From Lutibacter sp. B1 (GTDB taxonomy: Bacteria; Bacteroidota; Bacteroidia; Flavobacteriales; Flavobacteriaceae): a stretch of 64,000 bases of DNA. Made by a program: the position numbers and the translations under genes. The stretch spans positions 16,165 through 80,164 of the forward strand of contig NZ_JAAZUI010000018.1 of assembly GCF_012524075.1 (NCBI RefSeq), written 5' to 3'. Shown here piece by piece: positions 56,497-64,000 of the stretch. Under the pieces are notes generated by a model, which was given only the letters and a program-made list of their open reading frames with translations, did not search any database and was not told the DNA's origin. Position 1 is the first letter of the stretch; each line of letters opens with the position of its first letter.

Positions 56497-58713
56497 TTAA
56501 TGTTTATAAATTCTTTCAACGGTTTCAATACCATCAATTTTTTTAATACTATCGCTTAATTTTTGAAGTTGATCTTGATTTTTTACACTTACGGTAATTC
56601 TTCCTTCAAAAATACCATCATTTCCGGAAATATTTAAACTTAAAATATTTACACTCATGTTTTTAGAAATAATTTGAGTAATTTCATTAACTAAGCCTAC
56701 ATGATCTTCGCCATATATTTTAAGGATAGCTTTAAAGTCTTGTTTGGTAGAGTCAATCCATTTTGCGCTTATAATTCTATATGCGTAATTGGCTTGTAAG
56801 CTTATAGCGTTAGGGCAATCTTTTTTATGAACTTTAATTCCGTCATTTATTGTAACAAATCCAAAAACTTTATCTCCAGGAATAGGATTGCAACATTGAG
56901 ACATTTTATAATCTAAGCGTTCTTCTTCTTTACCAAAAACAAGCAAGTCGTATTTGTCACTAATTTCATCTTTTTCAATTACTTCAAGGTTACTGCTTCT
57001 TTTAATTCTGTTTTTAAAGAAATTAACAAAAGCATTGTTGCGTTTTGAGATAAAGTCTTTTAATTGATTATTGTCAATTGATCCAGTACCTACTCTATAA
57101 AACAGATCTAAACTTGTTCTAAGTTTAAAATACGAAACCAGTTCGTTTATTATTTTTTCGTTGAGGGTAATTTTTAAATGACGAAGTTTTCTTGTTAGAA
57201 TTTCTTTTCCTTCATCGGCTATTATCTTTTGGTCTTCTTTTAAAGCGTTTTTAATTCGTGTTCGTGCACGTGCGGTAACAACAAAATCTAACCAGCCAAC
57301 GTTAGGTTTTTGATTTTTTGAAGTGATAATTTCTACCTGATCTCCACTTTTAAGTTCGTGGCTTATTGGTTTTAATTTTCCGTTAACTTTTGCACCTCTG
57401 CAGTTCATGCCAACTTGTGTATGTATTGCAAAAGCAAAATCTAATGCTGTAGCATTTTTAGGAAGCGCTTTTAAATCTCCGTTAGGTGTAAATACAAAAA
57501 TTTCTTTTGCATAAAGATTTAATTTGAAGTCTTCAACAAAATCGATTGCATTGCTATCGGGGTTTTCTAAAGTTTCTTTAATTTTATTTAACCAATCATC
57601 TAAACCACTTTCTTTTTCACTTTGGTTTTTATATCGGTAATGTGCTGCATACCCTTTTTCAGCAATTTCATCCATTCTTTCAGATCGAATTTGTACTTCA
57701 ACCCATTTTCCTAAAGGACCCATTACTGTAATATGTAACGATTCGTATCCTGTAGATTTTGGTTGGCTTATCCAATCTCTTAATCTGCTTGGATTTGGTC
57801 TAAAATGATCTGTTACAATTGAATATATTTTCCAAGCGTCAAATTTTTCTGTATGAAGCGTTGATTTGTAAATAATTCTTATAGCAAACTTATCGTAGAT
57901 TTCTTCATAAGAAACACCTTGTGATAGCATTTTTCTTCTGATAGAATAAATTGATTTTCTACGACCTTTTATGTTGTAATTGAAACCTTCTTGATCTAAC
58001 GATTCTCTTATAATATTTGAGAAAGATTCTATGTATTTATCTTGCTCATCTTTACTTTGTGTAATTTTTTTGGCAATATCATTATAAACATCGGGTTCAG
58101 TATATTTTAACCCCAGATTTTCTAATTCAGTTTTGATATTGTACAAACCTAATCTGTGAGCAAGAGGAGCATAGATGTATAATGTTTCTGATGAAATTTT
58201 TACTTGTTTATCCGGTGGCATTACATCCATGGTTTGCATATTGTGCAACCTGTCTGCAATTTTTATTAAAATAACTCTAACATCATCATTTAAAGTTAAT
58301 AACATTTTTCTAAAATTCTCTGCTTGGACAGAAGCATCCTGATCTTTTTTAAGATGAGATATTTTAGTTAATCCACTTACTATTCTCGCTACATTTTCAC
58401 CAAATAAGCGCTCAATATCTTCAATAGTATAATCGGTGTCTTCAACAACATCATGCAATAATGCTGAAATTATTGAAGTTGTATCTAGTCCAATTTCATA
58501 AGCAACAATTTTAGCTACTGCAATTGGATGATATATGTAAGGCTCTCCTGTTTTTCTTCGCTGTGTGCTATGAGCTTCTACTGCTATATCAAAAGCTTTT
58601 CTGATTTCTTTTTTATCTTCATCAGTAAAAGTTTGATAAGCTCCTTTCAATAAGTCTTTATAGCGACGAGCTATTTCCTTATTTTCTTCCTCTATGCTTA
58701 AATTATATATCAT
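56497..58713 (-). CDS. RelA/SpoT bifunctional (p)ppGpp synthetase/hydrolase
   Basis: 738 residues. N-terminal HD hydrolase (EPYIYHPIAVAKI, ALLHDVVEDTDYT at about 75-85, IADRLHNMQT), then the synthetase domain (YSIRRKMLSQGVSYEEIYDKFAIRI, TGYESLHITVMGPLGKWVEVQIR), TGS (FVFTPNGDLKALPKNATALDFAFAIHT), a Cys-containing zinc-finger-like region (KMSQCCNPIPGDKV) and an ACT domain at the C-terminus. Intact HD motif and synthetase suggest a bifunctional Rel enzyme, controlling the stringent response. ATG at 58711-58713. Confidence 0.96.
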   Translation of the reverse strand: MIYNLSIEEENKEIARRYKDLLKGAYQTFTDEDKKEIRKAFDIAVEAHSTQRRKTGEPYIYHPIAVAKIVAYEIGLDTTSIISALLHDVVEDTDYTIEDIERLFGENVARIVSGLTKISHLKKDQDASVQAENFRKMLLTLNDDVRVILIKIADRLHNMQTMDVMPPDKQVKISSETLYIYAPLAHRLGLYNIKTELENLGLKYTEPDVYNDIAKKITQSKDEQDKYIESFSNIIRESLDQEGFNYNIKGRRKSIYSIRRKMLSQGVSYEEIYDKFAIRIIYKSTLHTEKFDAWKIYSIVTDHFRPNPSRLRDWISQPKSTGYESLHITVMGPLGKWVEVQIRSERMDEIAEKGYAAHYRYKNQSEKESGLDDWLNKIKETLENPDSNAIDFVEDFKLNLYAKEIFVFTPNGDLKALPKNATALDFAFAIHTQVGMNCRGAKVNGKLKPISHELKSGDQVEIITSKNQKPNVGWLDFVVTARARTRIKNALKEDQKIIADEGKEILTRKLRHLKITLNEKIINELVSYFKLRTSLDLFYRVGTGSIDNNQLKDFISKRNNAFVNFFKNRIKRSSNLEVIEKDEISDKYDLLVFGKEEERLDYKMSQCCNPIPGDKVFGFVTINDGIKVHKKDCPNAISLQANYAYRIISAKWIDSTKQDFKAILKIYGEDHVGLVNEITQIISKNMSVNILSLNISGNDGIFEGRITVSVKNQDQLQKLSDSIKKIDGIETVERIYKH

Positions 58714-58757
58714 AGATTAAAATTACTATTTTAAATTTATTAAACAATTTACACAGT

Positions 58758-59990
58758 TTATTTTTTTAAGTTTATAATACGCTGTAATAAAGTTGGATGA
58801 GAGTAATGTATTTTAACATATAAATTATGAGGGGTTAAATTGCTTAAACTATTTTTTGATAATTTTTTTAATGAAGATATTAAAGGTTTAGCAGCAAAAT
58901 TTTGCTTTGCAAAATCATCAGCCTGATATTCGAATTTTCGAGATAATAAGTTCATAAACAGATTTGTAATTTCTGATATTGGGCTATATAAAATTCCGAA
59001 GGCAATTAAACCTATATGAAAGCTTGCTTGTTCTACACCTAGTGCTTGAGACAATGTTAAATTTCCAATTAATAATGATAAAATATAAAGTGTAAAACCT
59101 GTTAAGGCAATAGATAACAATAGATTATATATAATATGCTTTTTTTTATAATGACCAACTTCGTGTGCTAAAACCGATACAATTTCATCTGTTTCCAAGT
59201 CGTTTAATAGTGTATCAAATAAGGTAATTCTTTTTTGAGCTCCAAATCCGGAGAAGTATGCATTTGCTTTTGTAGAGCGTTTAGAGCCATCGATTACAAA
59301 AATATTATCAATCTTAAAACCTATTTTTTGAGCAAAATTGTGAATTGCTGTTTTTAGTTCTCCTTCTTCCAAAGGTGTTTGCTTGTTAAAGATAGGAACT
59401 ATTAATTTTGAATAGAACATATTCATAAAAATACTGAATACACTTATTAAAATCCATGTATACAACCAAAAGTTAGTTGTGGTAAGCTGATAAAACCATG
59501 TGATTAAAGCTAAAATTCCGCCTCCAATAATAATGGACATTCCCCAACCTTTGATTTTATCTAAAATGAAAGTTTTTTTGGTTGTTTTATTAAATCCGAA
59601 TTTTTCTTCAATTACAAATGTTTTGTAGTATGAAAACGGTAACGATAAAATATCGCTTACAAACAGTATTATTCCAAAGAAAATTAAGGTAATTATAATT
59701 GAATTATTAGAAAAATATTTAGCAATTTCATCAACAAAAGCAAAACCATCTAAAAAGAAGAATAGGAGAGTTGCTATTAATGAAAATACACTTGTAAGTA
59801 ATGAAAAATTATAATTTTCCTTTTTATATTTTTGGGATTTAAGATATTCTTCTTCATTATAAATTCCTTCTAACTCTGAAGGAATTTCATCATTAAAATG
59901 TTTTGCATTTAAAGCATTTATAATTGTGTCAAAAATAAATTTAACAATAATAATACCTACTAATATGTAAAATAGTATTTGTGGATTCAT
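58758..59990 (-). CDS. M48 family metallopeptidase (CAAX protease type)
   Basis: 410-residue membrane zinc protease of the Ste24/HtpX group. It has several membrane helices in the first 190 residues and the zinc motif VLAHEVGHYKKKH (HExxH, about residues 273-277), with the distal Glu in FEYQADDFAKQ. The N-terminal part resembles CAAX prenyl protease 1. Bacterial substrates are not known; quality control of membrane proteins is likely. It is 11 bases after trmH. Confidence 0.93.
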   Translation of the reverse strand: MNPQILFYILVGIIIVKFIFDTIINALNAKHFNDEIPSELEGIYNEEEYLKSQKYKKENYNFSLLTSVFSLIATLLFFFLDGFAFVDEIAKYFSNNSIIITLIFFGIILFVSDILSLPFSYYKTFVIEEKFGFNKTTKKTFILDKIKGWGMSIIIGGGILALITWFYQLTTTNFWLYTWILISVFSIFMNMFYSKLIVPIFNKQTPLEEGELKTAIHNFAQKIGFKIDNIFVIDGSKRSTKANAYFSGFGAQKRITLFDTLLNDLETDEIVSVLAHEVGHYKKKHIIYNLLLSIALTGFTLYILSLLIGNLTLSQALGVEQASFHIGLIAFGILYSPISEITNLFMNLLSRKFEYQADDFAKQNFAAKPLISSLKKLSKNSLSNLTPHNLYVKIHYSHPTLLQRIINLKK

Positions 59991-60001
59991 GTAATAATTA
60001 T

Positions 60002-60805
60002 TTATAAATTTCGTTGCCTAACGGCTTCAAAAAGGATTATAGCGGCACTCACCGATACATTCATAGAATCGATAGCTCCTCGCATAGGAATTATAATATT
60101 TTTTGTGGTATTTTGTAACCAATCAGCACTTAATCCTGTAGCTTCGGTGCCAACTACAATAGCTGAAGGTTTGGTATAATCAATAGTTTGATATGCAACT
60201 GAAGCAGTTAAAGCGGCACCATAAATATTGATGTTGTTTTCTTTTAAAAAATCAATAATTTCTAGCGTAGAACCTGTAGCAATTTTAGTGGTAAAAATAC
60301 ACCCTACACTTGATCTTATAATATTTGGATTATACAGATCGGTTTTAGGGTTAGCTATTAAAACAGCATCAATTCCGGCTGCATCAGCAGTTCTTAAAAG
60401 AGCGCCAATATTCCCCGGTTTTTCGGGTGCTTCAGCAACAAGTATTAAAGGATTTTTATTTTCAAATTTTAAAGAATTTAATAGTAAGTCTTTACTTTTT
60501 GTAATGGCTAAAATACCTTCTGTTGTATCTCGATGTGCTAATTTTTTATATACTTCGTTAGAAATTTCAATAATTTCAATTTTATAATTAACAGTGTTTG
60601 TAATTTTTTCAACTTCATTTAAATCAGTAATTGAAATATCTATTAAAAGAGTACTTATTTGATAATTACCTTTAATAGCCAGAGAAATTTCACGTAATCC
60701 TTCAATAATAAAACGTTGTGTTTTTTTTCGAAGGCGCGATTTTTCTTTTAACTGAACAAGCTCTTTTATAAACGAATTATGTATACTTGAAATTTGTTTG
60801 TGCAT
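60002..60805 (-). CDS. TrmH/SpoU family RNA 2'-O-methyltransferase
   Basis: 267 residues with a SPOUT fold. N-terminal substrate-binding domain (KEKSRLRKKTQRFIIEGLREI), then motif 1 EKPGNIGALLRTADAAGIDAV, motif 2 AIVVGTEATGLSADWL and motif 3 IIIPMRGAIDSMNVSVSAAIILFEAVRQR, forming the trefoil-knot AdoMet site. RNA target not deducible; rRNA 2'-O-methylation is usual for this subgroup. ATG at 60803-60805. Confidence 0.93.
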   Translation of the reverse strand: MHKQISSIHNSFIKELVQLKEKSRLRKKTQRFIIEGLREISLAIKGNYQISTLLIDISITDLNEVEKITNTVNYKIEIIEISNEVYKKLAHRDTTEGILAITKSKDLLLNSLKFENKNPLILVAEAPEKPGNIGALLRTADAAGIDAVLIANPKTDLYNPNIIRSSVGCIFTTKIATGSTLEIIDFLKENNINIYGAALTASVAYQTIDYTKPSAIVVGTEATGLSADWLQNTTKNIIIPMRGAIDSMNVSVSAAIILFEAVRQRNL

Positions 60806-60848
60806 ATTTTTAAAATATGCTACGAAGATAGTAATTATTAAAATTGAA

Positions 60849-60871
60849 AGACCCGAAAAAATTTCGGGCCT
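60849..60871 (-). terminator. Terminator after the amidohydrolase gene
   Basis: On the minus strand GGCCCGAAA-TTT-TTTCGGGTC followed by TTTC; moderate T-run. Confidence 0.65.
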
Positions 60872-60878
60872 TTGGTTT

Positions 60879-62177
60879 TTATTGTGAACTGTATTTTTTA
60901 GAATATCGCTTCCATAAAGTTGTTTGATGCGATTCCAAACTTATTTTCCGTCCCTGAATAAAAGCATCAGTAAGTTTATTGGTTCTCATATCTAAAGCAT
61001 CTCCTTCCGAAATAAATAAGGTGGCATCTTTACCAACTTCAAGTGTACCAACAATTGCATCAATTCCTAAAATTTTAGCCGGATTTGAAGTTATTAGTTT
61101 TAAAGCTTGTTCTTTATCAATTCCGTAAGCCGCACAAGTTCCTGCATAAAAAGGAAGATTTCTGGCACTCATACGTTCCATATCACCCTCCATACCAATG
61201 GCTACAGTAATACCTTTATCAACTAAAAGTTTAGCCGTTTTATAAGGTAAATTGTAATCATCGTCTTCATTATCAGGTAAACGATGCGGTCTTTCAATAA
61301 TAACAGGAATATTATTTTCAATTAAAAGATCAGCAATTTTGTATGCTTCATTGCCATGTACAATTACTAATTTTGAAATACCAATTTTTTTACTGAAAGC
61401 TATGGCGTCGGTAATTTCTTTTACGGTTGAAGCATGTATATATAGGTTTTGTGTATTGTTGAAAAGGCCTTCTAAAGCTTCGTAAGGCAAATTTTGAGGA
61501 TACCTTTTTCCTTTAAAATAATTTTTACCATTCAGCATAAAGGTTTTAATACTTTCAATATTTTCAGTGTATTTTTTGTTAGGTTCCATGCCGCTTCCTT
61601 CTCCCATCCAAGCTCTTTTTCTGGTAAAACTTTTTGGCCAGTTTAGATGAATGCCTTCATCAACTTTAATTGCTGCGTCTTCCCAGTTCCAAGCGTCAAA
61701 TTGTACAATTGATGATGTTCCTGAAATTACACCGCCACGAGGAGTTATTTGTCCCATTAAAACTCCATTTGGTCTCATGCTTTCAATAACTCTTGATTCA
61801 GTGTTGTAAGCAATTAAGCTTCTTACATGAGGCAAGAAAGTACCAACTTCGTCTGCATCTAAAGTTGCTCTTACTGCATCTATTTCGCCTAAACCTAAAG
61901 TGGAGTTAGCTATTATAAAACCAGGATATATATGTTTGCCTTCAGCTTTTATAATGGTTCCAATTCTGCTTATTTTTTCTGAAGCACTGCCAACAAAAGT
62001 TATTTTTCCTTTAGAGAACATTACTAAAGAATTTTCAATTAATTGGCCGTTACCAATATGTGCGGTAGCTCCTTCAATGCTAAAATCGGTTGTTTGAATT
62101 GGGGCAGGTGTTTGTTGCGCACTGATGTTTATGGTTATACATAAAATTATCAGGTTGAGTATATATAATTTTTTCAT
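60879..62177 (-). CDS. Amidohydrolase-fold protein, exported, lacking the HxH metal motif
   Basis: 432 residues with signal peptide (NLIILCITINISAQ). The fold is that of metal-dependent amidohydrolases: HIGNGQLIENSLVMFSKGKITFVG, GKHIYPGFIIANSTLGLGEID, LVIVHGNEAYKIADLL, TSNPAKILGIDAIVGTLEVGKDATLFI. But the metal-binding HxH that normally follows PGFID reads NST here (about residue 98-100), so it is probably inactive or altered. It starts 13 bases after the larger amidohydrolase remnant, implying a shared transcript. Confidence 0.8.
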   Translation of the reverse strand: MKKLYILNLIILCITINISAQQTPAPIQTTDFSIEGATAHIGNGQLIENSLVMFSKGKITFVGSASEKISRIGTIIKAEGKHIYPGFIIANSTLGLGEIDAVRATLDADEVGTFLPHVRSLIAYNTESRVIESMRPNGVLMGQITPRGGVISGTSSIVQFDAWNWEDAAIKVDEGIHLNWPKSFTRKRAWMGEGSGMEPNKKYTENIESIKTFMLNGKNYFKGKRYPQNLPYEALEGLFNNTQNLYIHASTVKEITDAIAFSKKIGISKLVIVHGNEAYKIADLLIENNIPVIIERPHRLPDNEDDDYNLPYKTAKLLVDKGITVAIGMEGDMERMSARNLPFYAGTCAAYGIDKEQALKLITSNPAKILGIDAIVGTLEVGKDATLFISEGDALDMRTNKLTDAFIQGRKISLESHQTTLWKRYSKKYSSQ

Positions 62178-62190
62178 TGTGTTTGTGTTT

Positions 62191-63828
62191 TTAATAGTCT
62201 AGTACTGTATCACAGTGAAACTGCATTTGAGTTCTTCTTTTTGGCGATTGTACATCACCACCGCTATTTTTCTCGTTCAACATTAAGTTTATCAATTTAT
62301 TGCGCTCTTTTTGTACATCTTTTCTTAATTCCAAATCTTTGTCAATATCAAAATAAACAACACCTTCAATAATAGTTTTTTCAGCTTTTGAATAAACTGA
62401 AAGAGGGCTGTCACTCCACAGTACAACATCGGCATCTTTGCCAATTTTTATACTACCAACTTTAGTATCAATATGAAGTAATTTCGCAGGATTTATAGTT
62501 ACAAAATTCCAAGCATCTTCTTCACTGATACCACCATATTTAATAGTTTTAGCAGCTTCTTGATTTAATCTTCTGTTCATTTCGGCATCATCAGAGTTAA
62601 TTGCCACATTTACTCCAATATTATGCATAATTGCAGCATTATAAGGAATTGCATCGTTTACTTCATATTTGTATGCCCACCAATCTGAAAAAGTAGAACC
62701 GCCGGCTCCGTGTTCTTTCATTTTATCGGCAACTTTATAGCCTTCTAAAATATGTGTAAAAGTATTTACTGTAAAATTGAATTTTTCAGCTACTTTCATT
62801 AACATATTTATTTCACTTTGAACATAAGAATGACAGGTAATAAAGCGTTCTTTATTTAAAATTTCAGCCAGGGTTTCCATTTCTAAATCTTTTCGGTAAG
62901 GCTTGCCGCTTTTTTTCAACTCATCATATTCTTTCGCTCTTTGGAAATAATCAAGATATACATCTTCAACTCCCATTCTGGTTTGAGGAAATCGAATGGT
63001 TTGAGCACTTCCCCAATTAGATTGTTTTACATTTTCACCCAAAGCAAATTTTATAAACTTGTCGTTTCCTTTATAAAGTAAACCATTGGCTGTTTCGCCC
63101 CATTTTAATTTGATGAGGGCAGATCTTCCACCGATTGGATTGGCAGAACCGTGTAATACCTGAACTGTTGTAACACCACCCGATAAGCTTCTGTAAATCT
63201 GAATATTATCAGGATCAATTACATCTTCTAAAGTAACTTCAGCAGAAGAATTTTGTCCGGCTTCATTTACAGCAACAGTTGCAATGTGTGAGTGTTCATC
63301 AATAATTCCGGCAGTTAAATGTTTTCCTGTACCATCTATTACCGTAGCATTTCCGGCAGAAATATTTTTGCCTATTTTAGATATTTTACCATCTTTTATC
63401 AATACATCAGTATTTTCAAGTATACCTTCTTTTTCACTAGTCCAAACAGTTACATTTTTAAATAAAAGGGTTTCTTTTTTAGGTTTTTCTGAAAACCCAA
63501 AAGCGATATTTGGAAATGTAACAGGAACAACTTCAGGAGCAGTTGTATCTTGTTTTCCTTTTTTTAAAGTTTCTTTAGTGGAATCGGAATTTTTTATGGC
63601 AGTGAATTTTGATTCAAAACCAGTGATGTCAGTTACTGTTCCGGTTAAATCATCAGAGTTTTCGTAAACTCTGGCTACTAATCTGTCGTATTTTGTAGAG
63701 TCTAAACTACTTTCAATAAGTAAACTTAACCAATTATCACTATACGAAAGTTTTGAATTTATTTTGGTTTCGCCGTCTTTAATAGAGGCATTAGGTTTAT
63801 CTGGTTTTCCGTCAATAGATAAATTAAC
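62191..63828 (-). pseudogene. Amidohydrolase, C-terminal half; 5' end cut off by an IS element
   Basis: The open frame continues upstream beyond the visible start-like TTG at 63402 to an IS boundary near 63829, giving 545 residues (starting VNLSIDGKPDKPN). The C-terminal amidohydrolase domain is intact, with KHLTAGIIDEHSHIA (HxH metal ligands) and NSDDAEMNRRLNQEAAK. I recall family members in Flavobacteriia of about 1000 residues with a second, N-terminal domain, which would be missing here. No start codon or promoter for this remnant is evident. It is probably not expressed as a normal protein. Confidence 0.75.
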
Positions 63829-64000
63829 GTGAGTTCGACATAAAAAAGTTGATTTATTTACAAGAAAAAAGCAAAATAATTAGTAAATTAAAGTATTGAA
63901 ATTCAATTTTATAACTAAATATTTCGCTTATGATTTCTGCTATTAAAATTACTCAAATTTTTTGTTCTATAGATGATTTTTGTTTAGAATTTGTTCCTTT
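63829..64000 (+). mobile_element. IS982-like insertion sequence (left end only)
   Basis: The coding frame of the amidohydrolase stops being recognisable near 63829, and a different AT-rich sequence begins (GTGAGTTCGACATAAAAAAG), about 100 bases before a transposase start. The right end is outside the window, so terminal repeats and target-site duplication cannot be checked. The bases TTAACGT at the boundary may include the duplication. Confidence 0.65.
63930..64000 (+). CDS. IS982-family transposase (5' end)
   Basis: ATG 63930-63932 starts MISAIKITQIFCSIDDFC then LEFVP, running off the window. This N-terminus, with an FCxxDDFC pattern, is typical of IS982-family transposases from Bacteroidota by recall. 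Only 23 codons are visible, so family assignment is tentative. Confidence 0.6.
   Translation, partial: MISAIKITQIFCSIDDFCLEFVP

Noticed and set aside
63284..63667. Plus-strand ORF of 127 codons opposite the amidohydrolase.
   Set aside because: A shadow of the minus-strand coding frame, which has clear amidohydrolase motifs.
1..64000. tRNA genes, rRNA genes and CRISPR arrays.
   Set aside because: No cloverleaf with GGTTCGA arms, no rRNA core and no regularly spaced repeats were seen on either strand.

Overview
The window is AT-rich bacterial chromosome from a member of the Flavobacteriia (phylum Bacteroidota), probably family Flavobacteriaceae. This rests on the gene content (DUF4290 protein, OstA-like protein, DUF3857 protein, LuxC-like reductase beside serC/serA, TonB-dependent receptors, a DnaJ with only two CxxCxGxG repeats, a MurA with Asp in place of the catalytic Cys). 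It also rests on promoter boxes of the Bacteroidota type (TAnnTTTG at -7, sometimes with TTG about 18-21 bases upstream) and on several likely TTG starts. Most of the window is ordinary, dense housekeeping sequence; no tRNA, full rRNA or CRISPR array was seen.

Layout. 1-1041: 5' part of a XerC/XerD recombinase gene, divergent from aroQ. 1196-12032 (minus): luxC-like, serC, serA, then after a terminator DUF1015, yggS, a DnaQ-type exonuclease, a DUF3857 protein, a K+ channel, miaA and a TIGR02757 protein, with frequent overlaps. 12092-19811: a dicluster ferredoxin, an MFS sugar transporter (minus), ychF, parE and parC. 19817-24834: a quinone-reductase-like flavoprotein, a small unknown protein, and a vitamin B12 module (BtuF-like lipoprotein, cobalamin riboswitch, BtuB-like receptor). 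25090-35634: a frameshifted FadL-type outer-membrane protein, uvrD/pcrA, DUF4290-murA, grpE-dnaJ, the RNase P RNA gene and aconitase. 35710-44801: a Crp/Fnr regulator, a lipoprotein, and a glycogen operon glgA-glgC-glgB followed by a GH31 alpha-glucosidase gene. 44869-48495: a large TonB receptor divergent from a TlpA-type thioredoxin. 48538-51675: an ECF sigma module. 51830-62177 (minus): aminotransferase, OstA-like, purA, fur, relA/spoT, M48 protease, trmH and an amidohydrolase. 62191-64000: a second amidohydrolase gene cut by an IS982-like element whose transposase gene runs off the window.

The most interesting region is 48.5-51.7 kb. An ECF sigma factor is followed 7 bases later by one protein that appears to have a cytoplasmic anti-sigma head, one inner-membrane helix, a long charged periplasmic linker and a C-terminal outer-membrane beta-barrel. 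This is the architecture of the dual-membrane-spanning anti-sigma factors (Dma) recently described in Bacteroides. Two near-identical promoter-like sequences with the same spacing (GTAGCGTT-N14-CGTATTG) lie upstream of the sigma gene and upstream of a lipoprotein gene just after the anti-sigma gene. A related sequence (GTAAC-N16-CGTCATT) lies on the opposite strand upstream of a 37-codon ORF that ends just before a good intrinsic terminator. Together these suggest a self-contained envelope-sensing regulon.

Other points: a predicted fosfomycin-insensitive MurA, a probably inactive GIY-YIG domain on an intact exonuclease, a 16-base palindrome in front of the glycogen operon, a 14-base palindrome in front of the broken FadL gene, and intergenic elements at 1041-1131 and 17060-17198 that look like dispersed repeats.
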